Below, piece after piece: positions 1 through 9,849 of a stretch of DNA of 64,000 nucleotides. A program made the translations under genes and the position numbers. Numbering within the stretch: the first letter of the stretch is position 1; every line of letters begins with the position of its first letter. This DNA is from Pseudomonadota bacterium. GTDB lineage: Bacteria > Pseudomonadota > Alphaproteobacteria > Sphingomonadales > Sphingomonadaceae. The notes under the pieces are model-generated. The model did no database searches. It had not been told where the DNA came from and saw only the letters and a program-made list of their open reading frames with translations. The stretch is from positions 1-64,000 of the forward strand of contig JAFEEX010000010.1 of NCBI GenBank assembly GCA_018240895.1, in the 5' to 3' direction.

Positions 1-314
1 ACCATCACATGATGGGACCAAACAACTAGGCGATTGCAGTCGCCCACCAAACCCCTTCTCTCTCCGTCCAAGTCAGCGGTCTTGGCTCCCGCCCGCCGCA
101 TCCGATCAACATCGAGGATGTTGAAGCCGACGCGGGTTCCGTCAGCGGTCACGCACTGGCCGAGATGGTGCTTTGCGCGCGGAACAGACCTGCATTCCAA
201 CACACAGATCGCCCCGCCGCCCATGTCCAGCACAAACCCGAAATGATTGTGCGGCAGTAGCCCGGTCTTCTTGATGGCACCGTGCTGCTTGCCGTTGGAA
301 ACGAAGTCCTGCAC
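1..314 (-). CDS. Partial hypothetical protein running off the left edge
   Basis: On the minus strand one frame is open from at least position 377 to the window edge and reads like a real protein. It has mixed hydrophobic and charged residues, a C/G-rich third codon position and no stop; a typical stretch is GFVLDMGGGAICVLECRSV. A GTG at 314-312 is one possible start, but the frame stays open further upstream, so the start is unsettled. I recognise no family. It is divergent from the broken gene that begins at 325. It may be a truncated neighbour or part of the same degraded locus. This rests on codon pattern and translation only. Confidence 0.35.
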   Translation of the reverse strand, partial: MQDFVSNGKQHGAIKKTGLLPHNHFGFVLDMGGGAICVLECRSVPRAKHHLGQCVTADGTRVGFNILDVDRMRRAGAKTADLDGERRGLVGDCNRLVVWSHHVM

Positions 315-324
315 ACTGGCGCCG

Positions 325-2319
325 ATGCGACAGACCAAAACCCCCGCCCCGCCGCAACCGCTGATCAGGCTGGCGCTGGGTGTCACCGGGCACCGGGCGG
401 GGCACAGCGTTTTTGCCGCAAACGAAGCGGCTGTTGCGGACGCATTGGCGCAGGTTTTCGATTTGATCGAAGCGGCTGCGGCCACTGCCCCCCGGTGCCG
501 CCAGCGTCGGCCCGTTCGCACCGATCCGGCTTCATTCGCTGCTGGCCGATGGCACAGACCGCATTGCCAGCCAGATGGCGCTGGTCCGCGGGTATGAACT
601 GGTTGCGCCGTTGCCATTCGGGCGGCGGATGAACCGCGCGATCAACTCGCTCACCGATGATCCCCATGAGGTGCGGCGCCTACTGGCAGGCGACGATGCA
701 CTGGACGAAACGACCCAGCTTCACGCGGCGGCCATTCGCCACCTTTCGGACAACGCGCGAATTTTCGGCTTGGCCGACGCGGATGACCGCCTTGCGGAGC
801 TCTATCTGGCAAAGCTGGGCAATCCGCAGGACGCCGGCGCGGCGATGCTGTTTGCGGCGGAAACATAGCGTCGGGTCGCTCTTGCCGGGCGCATCCTGAT
901 CGAACAATCCGACCTGATAGTGGCGGTATGGGACGGCATCACCACCGCACACGTCGGCGGCACGGGCCACACCATCGCGGTTGCGCTTGAACAAGGCGCG
1001 CCCGTTGTCTGGATAGACCCCGCCAACCCCGGCGACTGGCGAATCCTGCAAGCCTCGGAAGCCCTGGCCGGATCACCGCCGGTAATTGACGCCGCCGGGC
1101 GGGCCGCCGTGCTGGGCAACCTGATCCATGCCGCGCTTGATCCGGGTGCCGATCCGCTCCATCCCGGCTTCACGGCATTGTCGGATGAACGCTGGCATTC
1201 ACACAGCAACGGCCTGACACACGCCTATCGCCGGGTGGAGGCACTGTTTGGCGGCGGATCGCTGCGCCAGCGGTTTCGCCGGCTGCGTCAGCGTTATGAG
1301 GCCCCTGGCGATTTCACTGGTTCAACCGGGCACCCTTTCCTGGAAAAGGCGGCGGCCCTTTCCGGCGCTGACGGCGGACTGGTGACGCGGATCAGGCAGG
1401 ACATCATGTTCCGCTTTGCCTGGGCCGATGGCGTTTCAGCGCACCTGTCCGACGCCTGTCGCGGCGGAATGACCTTCAACTTTGTGCTTTCCTGCCTGGC
1501 GATCGTCGCGGGGATTGCCTATCTTCCGTTCGTTCCGCCCGAGCACAAGTGGTTCTTTGCCCTGACCGAACTGTTGCTGCTGTGCGGGATATTGCTGATC
1601 ACCGTCATTGGCCAGCGCCGCAATCTGCATACCCGCTGGTTCGAAACGCGGCGCGTGGCGGAATATCTGCGCCACGCCCCGCTTATGACCATCCTGGGAT
1701 CAGGCGCGCCGCCGGTCGATGGCCGCATGGTGCCGACGTCAGCTGGCCGGAATTCTATGTCCGGCAGGTGCTGCGCGATGTTGGCCTGCCACGCATGGCA
1801 ATCACGCAGGACTATCTGCGCGGCGTGCTGACCGGGCCACTGGCCGATCATGCGCGCAGCCAGCGCGATTACCACGCGGCAAAGGCCCATCGGTTGGCCA
1901 CGGTGCATCGCCAGTTGGACACGCTGTCTGAACGGCTGTTCCAATTGGCGGTCGCGATTGTGGTAATTTACCTGGGGCTGCGCGGTCTGGAAGCCGCCGG
2001 GCTGATCCCGGTTGCGGTGATAGACAAGGTTTCTAAGTATTTCACTGTTTTGGGGGTGATGTTCCTCACGTTTGGCGCCGACGTCGCCGGCATTCGCTAT
2101 TTCGGTGATTTCGAACAGTTTGGCGACATTTCCAAAGTAACCGCCGAAAAGCTGGACGGCATATCAAGGCGGATCGACATTCTTGCCGCAGCATCGCCCG
2201 GCGCAATCAGCTATGGTGACGTTGCCGATCTGGCCCACGCCACCGATGATGTCGTGGTGGGCGAGATCGAAAGCTGGCAGGCCGTGTTCGGCGGCAAGCA
2301 GATTGCCGTACCGGTCTGA
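325..2319 (+). pseudogene. Broken gene: Rossmann/SLOG-like N-terminus with a membrane SLATT-like C-terminus
   Basis: One ancestral reading frame of about 664 codons can be followed from ATG 325 to the TGA at 2319, but three lesions break it. A frameshift lies in the C-run at 488-493, an in-frame TAG sits at 866-868, and a second frameshift lies between about 1700 and 1735. The N-terminal half begins LALGVTGHRAGH and contains LLADGTDRIASQMALVRGYEL and, later, AGRILIEQSDLIVAVWDG. That pattern is like nucleotide-sensing SLOG/Rossmann folds. The C-terminal half has two pairs of hydrophobic segments, around 1480-1620 and 1940-2080, separated by charged helices, as in two-transmembrane SLATT effector modules. 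In that superfamily such pairs are proposed to sense a nucleotide signal and damage membranes during phage defence. The domain names are my inference. Sequencing error could explain the C-run shift, but hardly all three lesions. Confidence 0.6.
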
Positions 2320-2364
2320 GACCGGATGGAGCCGGGCAAAAGGGGCGGATGGGAAAGTTCCCAT

Positions 2365-4437
2365 TCACCCTCCGCGCAGCAGTTGCACGCCCCAATCGCG
2401 TTCAAACAGGTAGAGCAGCAGCCGCGCTGCCTCACCTCGTTCGCCGGTCAGGCCGCTCTCCTGAGATTGGCTGGCGCGCTCGATCAGCAGGCGGGCGTCA
2501 TCGTGGGCCAGGGGCAGCAGCTTCTGGATCTGTTCCAGGCTGGCGACGCGGAACGGAGTGTCGCCCGATTGCCGGGTACCGAGCAGTTCGCCCCCGCCGC
2601 GCAGTTCGAGATCTTCCTCGGCGATGCGGAACCCGTCCTGCGTTTCGCGCATCAGGGCCAGTCGCCGTTTGGCGGTTTCTGACAGGACATTGCCGCGCAG
2701 CAGCAGACAGGTGCTGGCCGCGCTGCCCCGCCCGACCCGGCCGCGAAGCTGGTGGAGTTGGGCAAGGCCAAACCGCTCGGCCTGTTCGATTACCATCAGC
2801 GTCGCGTTGGGCACATCCACCCCGACCTCGATCACCGTGGTCGCCACCAGCAGCCGCGCATCACCGCGGACGAAGCGCTCCATCGCCGCGTCCTTGGCCT
2901 CGGGCCGAAGCTGGCCGTGAACCAGCACCACCGCATCGCCAAACCGCAGCTTCAGTTCAGCAAAGCGCGCTTCGGCGGCGGCGATATCCTCGCTCTCTAG
3001 CTCGCGGACCATCGGGCAGACCCAGTAAGCTTGCTGCCCGCCTTCCAGATGCCGCCCGATCGCATCGACCACGTCGCCCATCCGCTCAACCGCGACGACG
3101 CGGGTGTCGATCGGCTGGCGGCCCGGCGGCATCTCGTCGAGCTTGGAGACGTCCATCTCGCCATATTGGGCAAGCGTCAGGGTGCGCGGGATCGGGGTGG
3201 CGGTCATCGCCAGACAATGCGGGGTGCGCTTGCCCTTCTGCGCCAGCATCAGCCGCTGGCCGACCCCGAAGCGGTGCTGTTCATCGATCACCACCAGCGC
3301 AAGGTTCTTGTACTGAACGGCGTCCTGAAAGATTGCGTGGGTGCCGACCACGATCCCGATCGAGCCATCGTGCAGCCCCATCAGGATCGATTCGCGCGCT
3401 TTGCCCTTGTCACGGCCGGTCAGCAGCGCGATCTCAACGCCGGTCCCGGCGGCCATCCGCTTCAAGGTTTCGTGATGCTGGCGGGCGAGGATTTCAGTGG
3501 GGGCCAGCAATGCCGCCTGCGCCCCCACCTCAACCGCGATCAGCATGGCTTCCAGCGCCACCACGGTCTTGCCCGAACCGACATCGCCCTGCAGCAGCCG
3601 CAGCATCGGCGATCCTTGCGCCATGTTGCCCTCAATCTCGGCGATTGAGCGCTTCTGCGCGCCGGTCAGGGCAAAGGGCAGTTGCACCCGGGCACGCAGA
3701 TGCCCGTCGCCCAGCAGCGGCGAGCCGCTGCGCGCGCGGTTGGCGTTGCGCACCAGCATCAGGGCTAGGCTGTTGGCCAGCAGTTCGTCGTAGGCTAGCC
3801 GGTCTCGCGCTTGCCCATGTTCGCCCCTGTGCGCCAGTTCCAGCGCGTCGCGCCAGGCGGGCCATTGCATCCGGTCGAACAGGCCGGGTTCGATCCATTC
3901 CGGCAGTTCCGGCACCGTGGCCAGCGCCTGTTGGATCAAGGGCGCGATCCGCCCTTGAGTCAGCCCTTCGGAAAGCGGATAGACCGGCTCGACCAGTTGC
4001 CCCAACGCGGTGGCGCTTTCCTCGGCAACGTGATCGGGGTGGACGATTTGCAGCATCTGCCCGAACTGGTCGAGCCGCCCGGCGATCCAGCGCTTTTCCC
4101 CCAGCGGCAACTGCTTCTTGCCGCTGTAGGATGCGCGCCCGAAATAGGTGATCGCGCAGATATTGCCTGCGGCATCGCTGGCCAGCACGCGAAACGGGCC
4201 GCGCCCGGCAGAGGCGCGGTATTCCACCGGGGTCAGCGCCACGACGATATTCTCGCCCACGCTCGCCGCATCCAGATCGGCCACGGCGCGGCGTTCAACA
4301 AAGCGGTCAGGCAGGTGATAGATGAAATCACGCACCCGGGTCAGGCCCAGCCGTTCCAGCGGGCGGGCCAGCCCTGGCCCCACGCCCTTCAGGCTGTCAG
4401 CGGCGACGAACAGGGGATTGAGACGATCGGGACGCAT
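2365..4437 (-). CDS. recG: ATP-dependent DNA helicase RecG
   Basis: This 690-residue protein matches RecG in length and layout. RecG remodels stalled replication forks and Holliday junctions by branch migration. The N-terminal third is the wedge/OB region. Walker A (GDVGSGKTVVAL) lies near residue 287, the DEQH box (VVIDEQHRFGVG) near 384, and motif III (AMTATPIPRT) follows. The C-terminal helicase lobe ends with the RecG signature LRGRVGRG. The ATG at 4437 gives the typical start MRPDRLNPLF. It is followed on the same strand, upstream at 4456, by the end of the decarboxylase gene, and it converges on the broken gene at 325-2319. A paralogous helicase module occurs in mfd a few kb away. Confidence 0.97.
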   Translation of the reverse strand: MRPDRLNPLFVAADSLKGVGPGLARPLERLGLTRVRDFIYHLPDRFVERRAVADLDAASVGENIVVALTPVEYRASAGRGPFRVLASDAAGNICAITYFGRASYSGKKQLPLGEKRWIAGRLDQFGQMLQIVHPDHVAEESATALGQLVEPVYPLSEGLTQGRIAPLIQQALATVPELPEWIEPGLFDRMQWPAWRDALELAHRGEHGQARDRLAYDELLANSLALMLVRNANRARSGSPLLGDGHLRARVQLPFALTGAQKRSIAEIEGNMAQGSPMLRLLQGDVGSGKTVVALEAMLIAVEVGAQAALLAPTEILARQHHETLKRMAAGTGVEIALLTGRDKGKARESILMGLHDGSIGIVVGTHAIFQDAVQYKNLALVVIDEQHRFGVGQRLMLAQKGKRTPHCLAMTATPIPRTLTLAQYGEMDVSKLDEMPPGRQPIDTRVVAVERMGDVVDAIGRHLEGGQQAYWVCPMVRELESEDIAAAEARFAELKLRFGDAVVLVHGQLRPEAKDAAMERFVRGDARLLVATTVIEVGVDVPNATLMVIEQAERFGLAQLHQLRGRVGRGSAASTCLLLRGNVLSETAKRRLALMRETQDGFRIAEEDLELRGGGELLGTRQSGDTPFRVASLEQIQKLLPLAHDDARLLIERASQSQESGLTGERGEAARLLLYLFERDWGVQLLRGG

Positions 4438-4455
4438 GCCCGCAAGCGTTAGCGT

Positions 4456-5874
4456 CTAGCCCGCGGCTTGCACAGCCTCCCACGCCGAACGCACGGCATC
4501 GATCGTGACCCGCGCATCTTCCGGCGTTGTCGCGATCGAGCAGACCGACACGCGCATGATCCATTGCCCCCGCCACAGCGCGGTGCCCATGAAGGCCACC
4601 CCGTCGCGCTGGATCTGGTCGACCGTCGCCTGGGTCAGGCGATCGCCCTCGTCCTCACCACGATCCGCACCGAAGCGGACGACGAACTGGTTGAGCTCGG
4701 GCTGGTTGAGGACCGAGACGCCGGGTATCGCCGCCAGTCCCTCTGCAAGCAGTTGCGCGATCTGCACATCATCGTCGACCATCCGGGCAATCCCGGCCCG
4801 GCCCAGCCGCCGCATCATAGCCCAGGCGGCAAACCCGCGCGCGCGGCGCGACAGTTCGGGAACATAGGCGCCGGGGTGGCGATAGTCCTGGTTGTCGCGG
4901 GTCAGATAGCTGGCCTGCATATCCATCGCCCGGCGGTGCGCCTCTTCATGGCGAACGATGGTGAAGCCGCAATCATAGGGCGTCTGTAACCACTTGTGCC
5001 CGTCGGTGGCCATCGAATCGGCAAGCTCGATCCCGTCAAGCAGATGGCGGTGCCGCTCGCTCGCCCGTGCCCACAGGCCGAAGGCGCCATCGACGTGGAC
5101 CCAGCCTCCGGCATCGTGGACCAGGGGCACGATCCGGGCGAAGGGATCGCTGACCCCGGTGTTGATCTGTCCGGCCTGGCCGATAACGATCACCGGATCG
5201 CTGCTCGCCTTGAGGGCCTGCTCCAGCGCACCGGGGTTCATCCGTCCAAGACTGTCTGTGGCAATGGTGGTTACGCGCTTTTCGCCAAGACCCAGATAGC
5301 GCAGCCCGGAAAAGATCGTGTTGTGCGCATCGGCACCAACCAGCACCCGCAGGTTGGGCGCGCCGTAAAGCCCATCTTCCTCGACGTTCCAGCCGAGGCG
5401 CCGCAGCAATTCGCCGCGCGCTGCGGCAAGCCCGACGAAGTTGGCAATGGTCGCGCCGCTGACCAGACCGACCGAGCTTTCCGGCGGCAGGTCCAGCAAT
5501 TCAAGCAGCCAGCGTGCCGCAACTGCCTCCACCGCAGCGCCCGCCGGGCTCATCGGGATACCGGCGCAGTTCTGGCCCCAGGCCGAAGTCAGCCAATCGG
5601 CCGCCACTCCGGCAAGATGCGAATGGCCGTTGACCCAGGCGTAGAAGCGCGGTGCGACAATGCCGCGCAGGCCATCGCGCGCGCCGGCATCAAGCTCGGC
5701 GATCAGTTGCAACGCATCGGTTCCGGTTTCGGGCACTGGACGGTCGAACCGGGCGTGAATTTCGCCATATCCGGTGACTTCAACCCGCTGCGCGGCGGCC
5801 ACGTCGCTGCGATAGTCGGCAGCCAGCCGCGCTGCCAGTTCCAATGCCGCGAAATCCTGCTCGCTCGTATGCAA
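4456..5874 (-). CDS. Pyridoxal phosphate-dependent group II decarboxylase family protein
   Basis: The product is a 472-residue fold-type I PLP enzyme. The cofactor lysine is in MATDGHKWLQTPYDCG near residue 294, preceded by the PLP-binding aspartate/histidine segment WVHVDGAFGLWAR. These are hallmarks of the aromatic-L-amino-acid/glutamate decarboxylase family. The substrate cannot be read from sequence; glutamate, aspartate or aromatic amino acids are all possible. I place the start at TTG 5874 because GGAGG lies 8 bases upstream. The frame stays open to 6249, but that extension lies over the sdhE gene on the other strand and is not protein-like. It is divergent from sdhE, with about 65 bases between them that must hold both promoters. 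Confidence 0.88.
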   Translation of the reverse strand: MHTSEQDFAALELAARLAADYRSDVAAAQRVEVTGYGEIHARFDRPVPETGTDALQLIAELDAGARDGLRGIVAPRFYAWVNGHSHLAGVAADWLTSAWGQNCAGIPMSPAGAAVEAVAARWLLELLDLPPESSVGLVSGATIANFVGLAAARGELLRRLGWNVEEDGLYGAPNLRVLVGADAHNTIFSGLRYLGLGEKRVTTIATDSLGRMNPGALEQALKASSDPVIVIGQAGQINTGVSDPFARIVPLVHDAGGWVHVDGAFGLWARASERHRHLLDGIELADSMATDGHKWLQTPYDCGFTIVRHEEAHRRAMDMQASYLTRDNQDYRHPGAYVPELSRRARGFAAWAMMRRLGRAGIARMVDDDVQIAQLLAEGLAAIPGVSVLNQPELNQFVVRFGADRGEDEGDRLTQATVDQIQRDGVAFMGTALWRGQWIMRVSVCSIATTPEDARVTIDAVRSAWEAVQAAG

Positions 5875-5940
5875 AACCTTTGCCTCCCTTGCCGGGCCAC
5901 ACGACTTGCAGGCCCGCAATCCACGCCCTAATCGCGCGAC

Positions 5941-6207
5941 ATGATCGACGCATCCCGAATCAAGCGATTGAAGTTTCGCGCCTGGCACCGCGGCACGCGC
6001 GAGGCCGACTACATGATCGGATGCTTCTTTGACCGTTATGGCGCTGAATGGGGCGAAACTGAGGTCGCCTGGTTCGAAGCCCTGCTCGACGAGGAAGACG
6101 TCGACATCATGGGCTGGGCGCTGGGCAGCCTGGCCGTTCCACCCGAATATGCCGGACCGCAGATGGAAGCGTTCAAGAAGCTGGATTACGTCGAAATCCC
6201 GCGCTGA
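5941..6207 (+). CDS. sdhE: Succinate dehydrogenase assembly factor SdhE (FAD assembly factor)
   Basis: This 88-residue protein carries the SdhE/SDHAF2 (DUF339) signature: RAWHRGTREADYMIG, containing the RGxxE motif that contacts the flavoprotein, followed by an all-helical body rich in acidic residues (FEALLDEEDVDIMGWA). The family assists covalent attachment of FAD to the succinate dehydrogenase (and fumarate reductase) flavoprotein in the cytoplasm. The length is typical. It stands alone between the divergent decarboxylase and mfd, with no sdh genes nearby, which is common in alphaproteobacteria. Confidence 0.93.
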   Translation: MIDASRIKRLKFRAWHRGTREADYMIGCFFDRYGAEWGETEVAWFEALLDEEDVDIMGWALGSLAVPPEYAGPQMEAFKKLDYVEIPR

Positions 6208-6290
6208 TCGGGTGTGGTCGAGAAACCTGAATCGCTCGACTTTCGACATCGTGAAGCATTGCAGCTAAGGCACTTCTTCCGAATCCCCAA

Positions 6291-6329
6291 ACCCCGCTCA
6301 GCCTGAGCTTGTCGAAGGCCGCGCGGGGT
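6291..6329. repeat. Imperfect hairpin repeat containing CCTGAGCTTGTCGAAGGC
   Basis: The spacer between sdhE and mfd holds an outer stem (ACCCCGC at 6291-6297 against GCGGGGT at 6323-6329) enclosing CCTGAGCTTGTCGAAGGC. From general knowledge, that core is a frequent dispersed intergenic repeat in sphingomonads. It could terminate the sdhE transcript, although there is no clear T-run after it. I saw no second copy in this window. Confidence 0.5.
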
Positions 6330-6348
6330 GTTTGCCGTTGCGTGATTG

Positions 6349-9300
6349 ATGCCAGATTTTTCGAAAATTCTCACCGCCCGCACCTCCCTCGCCCTCGCTG
6401 CACTGGCACGGGGCGCCCAGCCTTTGGTGCTGGCCGACCTTGCCCGCGCGGCGAAAGGCCGGGCGGTGTTCATCGCGCCCGACGAAGCGGCAATGCAGGC
6501 GATTACCGAAAGCGCCGGGTTCTTCGCGCCCGAACTGGAAGTGCTGTCATTCCCGGCATGGGACTGCCTGCCTTACGACCGGGCGAGCCCGGCGCTGTCT
6601 GTCAGCGCGCGACGGCTGGCCGCCCTGCACCGCCTGCAAGGCAAAGCGCAGGGGCCGCAGCTTCTCGTCACCACGATTAACGCCGTGCTGCAACGCGTGC
6701 TTAGCCCGTTCCGCATCCGCGAGAACGTGCGGCTGCTCAAACCGGGGGTGGAGATCGGGCGCGAAAGTCTGATCTCGCTGCTTCAGCGCCAGGGCTACAC
6801 CCGCACCGATACCGTTGCCGACGCGGGCGAATATGCCGTGCGCGGCTCGATCTTCGATATCTATCCCTCGGGTCTCGAATCCGGCCTGAGGCTCGACTTC
6901 TTCGGGGACGAGCTGGAAACGCTGCGGCTGTTCGACACCAACACCCAGCGTTCCACCGGGCCGGTTGACCAGCATCTGCTGTTGCCCGCGAGCGAGGCGC
7001 TGCTTGACGAGGATACGGTCAAGCGCTTCCGCAGCCGCTATCGCGAACAGTTCGGTGCCAATGCCACGGGCGATCCGCTTTACCAGGCGGTCAGCGACGG
7101 GCGGCGACTGGCGGGCATGGAGCACTGGCTGCCCTTGTTCGAGGAACGGCTGGTCACCCTGTTCGATCACCTCGACCCTGCCGATCTCGTGCTGATTGAC
7201 AACGCCGCGCTTGGCGCCGCGGACGAGCGCCTTGGCGATATTGCCGATTATTTCGCCGCGCGCACCGAAACGGCAGGCAAGACGGCGGGAAGCTATCGCC
7301 CGCTCGCACCCGATGCACTTTACCTCGTGCGTCCGGAACTGGATGGGGCTCTCGCCGAGCGCCCCATCCACCGCACCGACATCTTCGCCCAGCCCGAAAA
7401 CGCCAGCGCAATCGACTGCGGTTTTACCGGCAGCCGCGACTTCGCCCCCGAACGCGCGCGGGGTGACAACGTCTACGAGGCGGCGGCGCAATATCTGACC
7501 GGTCAAGCCAAGCGCGGACGCAAGGCGCTGATCGCCGCCTATTCCACCGGCAGCCGTGCCCGCATCGCGGCGATCCTTGGTGAGGCAGCGCGGCCAGAAC
7601 CGGTACTGGCCGATACCTGGCAGGAAGCGCTGGGCCTCGCCGCCAAGGGCGCGCCGGTGGCGCTGGTCCTGCCGCTGGAAACCGGGTTCGCCAATGACCA
7701 GATCGAGCTGGTCACCGAGCAGGACATTCTTGGCGACCGGCTCGTCCGCCGCAAGAAACGACGCAAGGGGGCTGATGCCTTCCTCGCTGAACTCGCGGCG
7801 CTGACACCGGGCGATCTGGTGGTGCACATGGACCACGGGATCGGCCGTTACGGCGGGCTCCAGTCGATCCCGGTGGGGGACAGTCCGCACGACTGCGTGA
7901 TGCTGGAATACGCCGGAGGCGACAAGCTCTACGTGCCGGTCGAGAATATCGACGTCCTCAGCCGCTATGGCTCTGACGCAGAGTTCGTCGCGCTTGACCG
8001 GCTGGGGGGTGAGGCCTGGCAGAAGCGAAAGAGCCGCCTCAAGGAACGCATCCGCGCAATCGCGCACGAATTGCTCAAGACCGCCGCCCTGCGCGCACTC
8101 CGTCAGGCCCCGGCCCTGCTGCCCGAACAGCCCAGCTTCGACCAGTTCGTCGAGAAGTTTCCGTGGCAGGAAACCGAGGATCAGGAAGCTGCGATCGACG
8201 ACGTGCTGAGCGATTTGGGCGAAGGCAAGCCGATGGACCGGCTGATCTGCGGCGACGTCGGATTCGGCAAGACCGAGGTCGCGCTGCGTGCCGCCTTCGT
8301 AGCGGCGATGGCCGGGCGGCAAGTCGCGGTGATTGCTCCGACCACCCTGCTCGCCCGCCAGCATTTCACGAATTTTAGCGAGCGTTTTTCCGGCTTCCCC
8401 CTCAACGTCGGGCGGCTATCGCGACTGGTCGGCGACAAGGAAGCCAAGGCTACCAAGGCGGGTCTGGCCGAGGGCACGGTCGACGTGGTGGTCGGCACGC
8501 ACGCGCTGCTCGCCAAGAGCCTGCAATTCAAGCGGCTCGGCATGGTCGTGGTCGATGAGGAGCAGCGCTTTGGCGTCAACCACAAGGAAACGCTCAAGCA
8601 ACTGCGCAACAACGTCCACGTCCTGACGCTGACTGCCACGCCGATTCCCCGCACGCTGCAAATGGCGATGAGCGGCCTGCGCGAACTGTCCACCATCCAG
8701 ACCCCGCCGGTCGACCGGCTGGCGGTGCGGACCTATGTGATGGAATGGGACGACATGGTGATGCGCGAAGCACTGCTGCGCGAACACCACCGCGGCGGGC
8801 AAAGCTTCATCGTCGTGCCGCGCATCGCCGATATGGAAGGCGTAGAGAAATGGCTGCGCGAGAGCGTGCCCGAGGTCCGCTTCGTCACCGCTCACGGCCA
8901 GATGGCAGCGGGCGAGGTGGAGGAGCGGATGAGCGCCTTTTACGAAAAGAAGTACGAGGTGCTGCTTTCAACCACGATCGTTGAAAGCGGGCTGGATATC
9001 CCCAGCGCCAACACCATCATCATCCACCGCGCCGATCGTTTTGGCCTTGCCCAGCTCTATCAGCTGCGCGGGCGGGTCGGCCGGTCGAAACTGCGCGCCT
9101 ATGCCTATCTGACCACGCCTGCGGACACCCAATTGTCCGAGGTGGCGGAAAAACGGCTGAAGGTACTGGGCGATCTCGATTCGCTCGGCGCGGGCTTTCA
9201 GCTTGCCAGTCATGACCTGGACATTCGCGGTGCCGGCAACCTGCTGGGCGATGAGCAATCGGGCCACATCCGCGAGGTCGGGTTCGAACTCTACCAGTCG

Positions 9301-9831
9301 ATGCTTGAGGACGCGATCCTGGCGGCCAAGGCGGGGGAGATGGGTCTGGCCAGGGAACGCCACGCGCTCAGCCCGCAGATCACGGTCGATGCGCCGATCA
9401 TGATCCCGGAGGATTATGTGCCAGATCTGGCCGTGCGCATGGCACTTTATCGCCGGCTCAACGATGCCGAGGATCAGGGCGAGATCGAGGCGCTGTCAGC
9501 CGAGATGATCGACCGCTTCGGCCCCCTGCCCCCTTCGACCGCGAATCTGGTCAAGCTGATCCAGATCAAGCGTCAGGCGATCGAGGCGAACATTGCCAAG
9601 ATCGATGTCGGCGCCAAGGGTACGCTGGTATCGTTCCACAACGATACCTTCCCCGATCCCGCCGGCCTGTTTGCCTATGCCGAGCGGCTCCAGGGGACCA
9701 TCAAGCTGCGTCCCGACAGCAAGATCGCCGTTACCCGCGCCTGGGGCGATCCGGCGGCGCGGCTCAACGGGCTGTTCCAACTGACCAAGGGCCTGAGCGC
9801 CATAGCCCGCAAAGCCGCCAAGGGAGGCTGA
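6349..9831 (+). CDS. mfd: Transcription-repair coupling factor Mfd
   Basis: This 1160-residue protein has the full Mfd layout. The N-terminal UvrB-homology region contains FDIYPSGLESGLRLDFFGDE. The RNA-polymerase-interacting domain around residues 470-540 contains GDLVVHMDHGIGRYGGLQSI. A RecG-like translocase follows, with Walker A (GDVGFGKTEVAL) near residue 636, DEEQ box (VVVDEEQRFGVN) near 735 and LRGRVGRS near the end. Mfd removes RNA polymerase stalled at lesions and recruits UvrA/UvrB. An in-frame TTG lies immediately before the ATG at 6349; I prefer the ATG. It converges with the EAL gene, 18 bases apart. Confidence 0.97.
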   Translation: MPDFSKILTARTSLALAALARGAQPLVLADLARAAKGRAVFIAPDEAAMQAITESAGFFAPELEVLSFPAWDCLPYDRASPALSVSARRLAALHRLQGKAQGPQLLVTTINAVLQRVLSPFRIRENVRLLKPGVEIGRESLISLLQRQGYTRTDTVADAGEYAVRGSIFDIYPSGLESGLRLDFFGDELETLRLFDTNTQRSTGPVDQHLLLPASEALLDEDTVKRFRSRYREQFGANATGDPLYQAVSDGRRLAGMEHWLPLFEERLVTLFDHLDPADLVLIDNAALGAADERLGDIADYFAARTETAGKTAGSYRPLAPDALYLVRPELDGALAERPIHRTDIFAQPENASAIDCGFTGSRDFAPERARGDNVYEAAAQYLTGQAKRGRKALIAAYSTGSRARIAAILGEAARPEPVLADTWQEALGLAAKGAPVALVLPLETGFANDQIELVTEQDILGDRLVRRKKRRKGADAFLAELAALTPGDLVVHMDHGIGRYGGLQSIPVGDSPHDCVMLEYAGGDKLYVPVENIDVLSRYGSDAEFVALDRLGGEAWQKRKSRLKERIRAIAHELLKTAALRALRQAPALLPEQPSFDQFVEKFPWQETEDQEAAIDDVLSDLGEGKPMDRLICGDVGFGKTEVALRAAFVAAMAGRQVAVIAPTTLLARQHFTNFSERFSGFPLNVGRLSRLVGDKEAKATKAGLAEGTVDVVVGTHALLAKSLQFKRLGMVVVDEEQRFGVNHKETLKQLRNNVHVLTLTATPIPRTLQMAMSGLRELSTIQTPPVDRLAVRTYVMEWDDMVMREALLREHHRGGQSFIVVPRIADMEGVEKWLRESVPEVRFVTAHGQMAAGEVEERMSAFYEKKYEVLLSTTIVESGLDIPSANTIIIHRADRFGLAQLYQLRGRVGRSKLRAYAYLTTPADTQLSEVAEKRLKVLGDLDSLGAGFQLASHDLDIRGAGNLLGDEQSGHIREVGFELYQSMLEDAILAAKAGEMGLARERHALSPQITVDAPIMIPEDYVPDLAVRMALYRRLNDAEDQGEIEALSAEMIDRFGPLPPSTANLVKLIQIKRQAIEANIAKIDVGAKGTLVSFHNDTFPDPAGLFAYAERLQGTIKLRPDSKIAVTRAWGDPAARLNGLFQLTKGLSAIARKAAKGG

Positions 9832-9849
9832 GACGCGGGGCGTTCGCCA

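Noticed and set aside
2349..2364. ATGGGAA-AG-TTCCCAT inverted repeat just after recG as a terminator
   Set aside because: The loop is too small and no T-run follows; likely chance.
2349..4151. A 600-codon open frame on the plus strand opposite recG
   Set aside because: Arg/Pro/Ser-rich translation without domains; it is the antisense shadow of a GC-rich gene.
5875..6249. N-terminal extension of the PLP decarboxylase
   Set aside because: It lies over the sdhE gene and is not family-like; TTG 5874 has a strong GGAGG.
6547..8364. A 605-codon open frame on the minus strand opposite mfd
   Set aside because: No recognisable motifs and mfd is certain on the other strand; a high-GC artefact.
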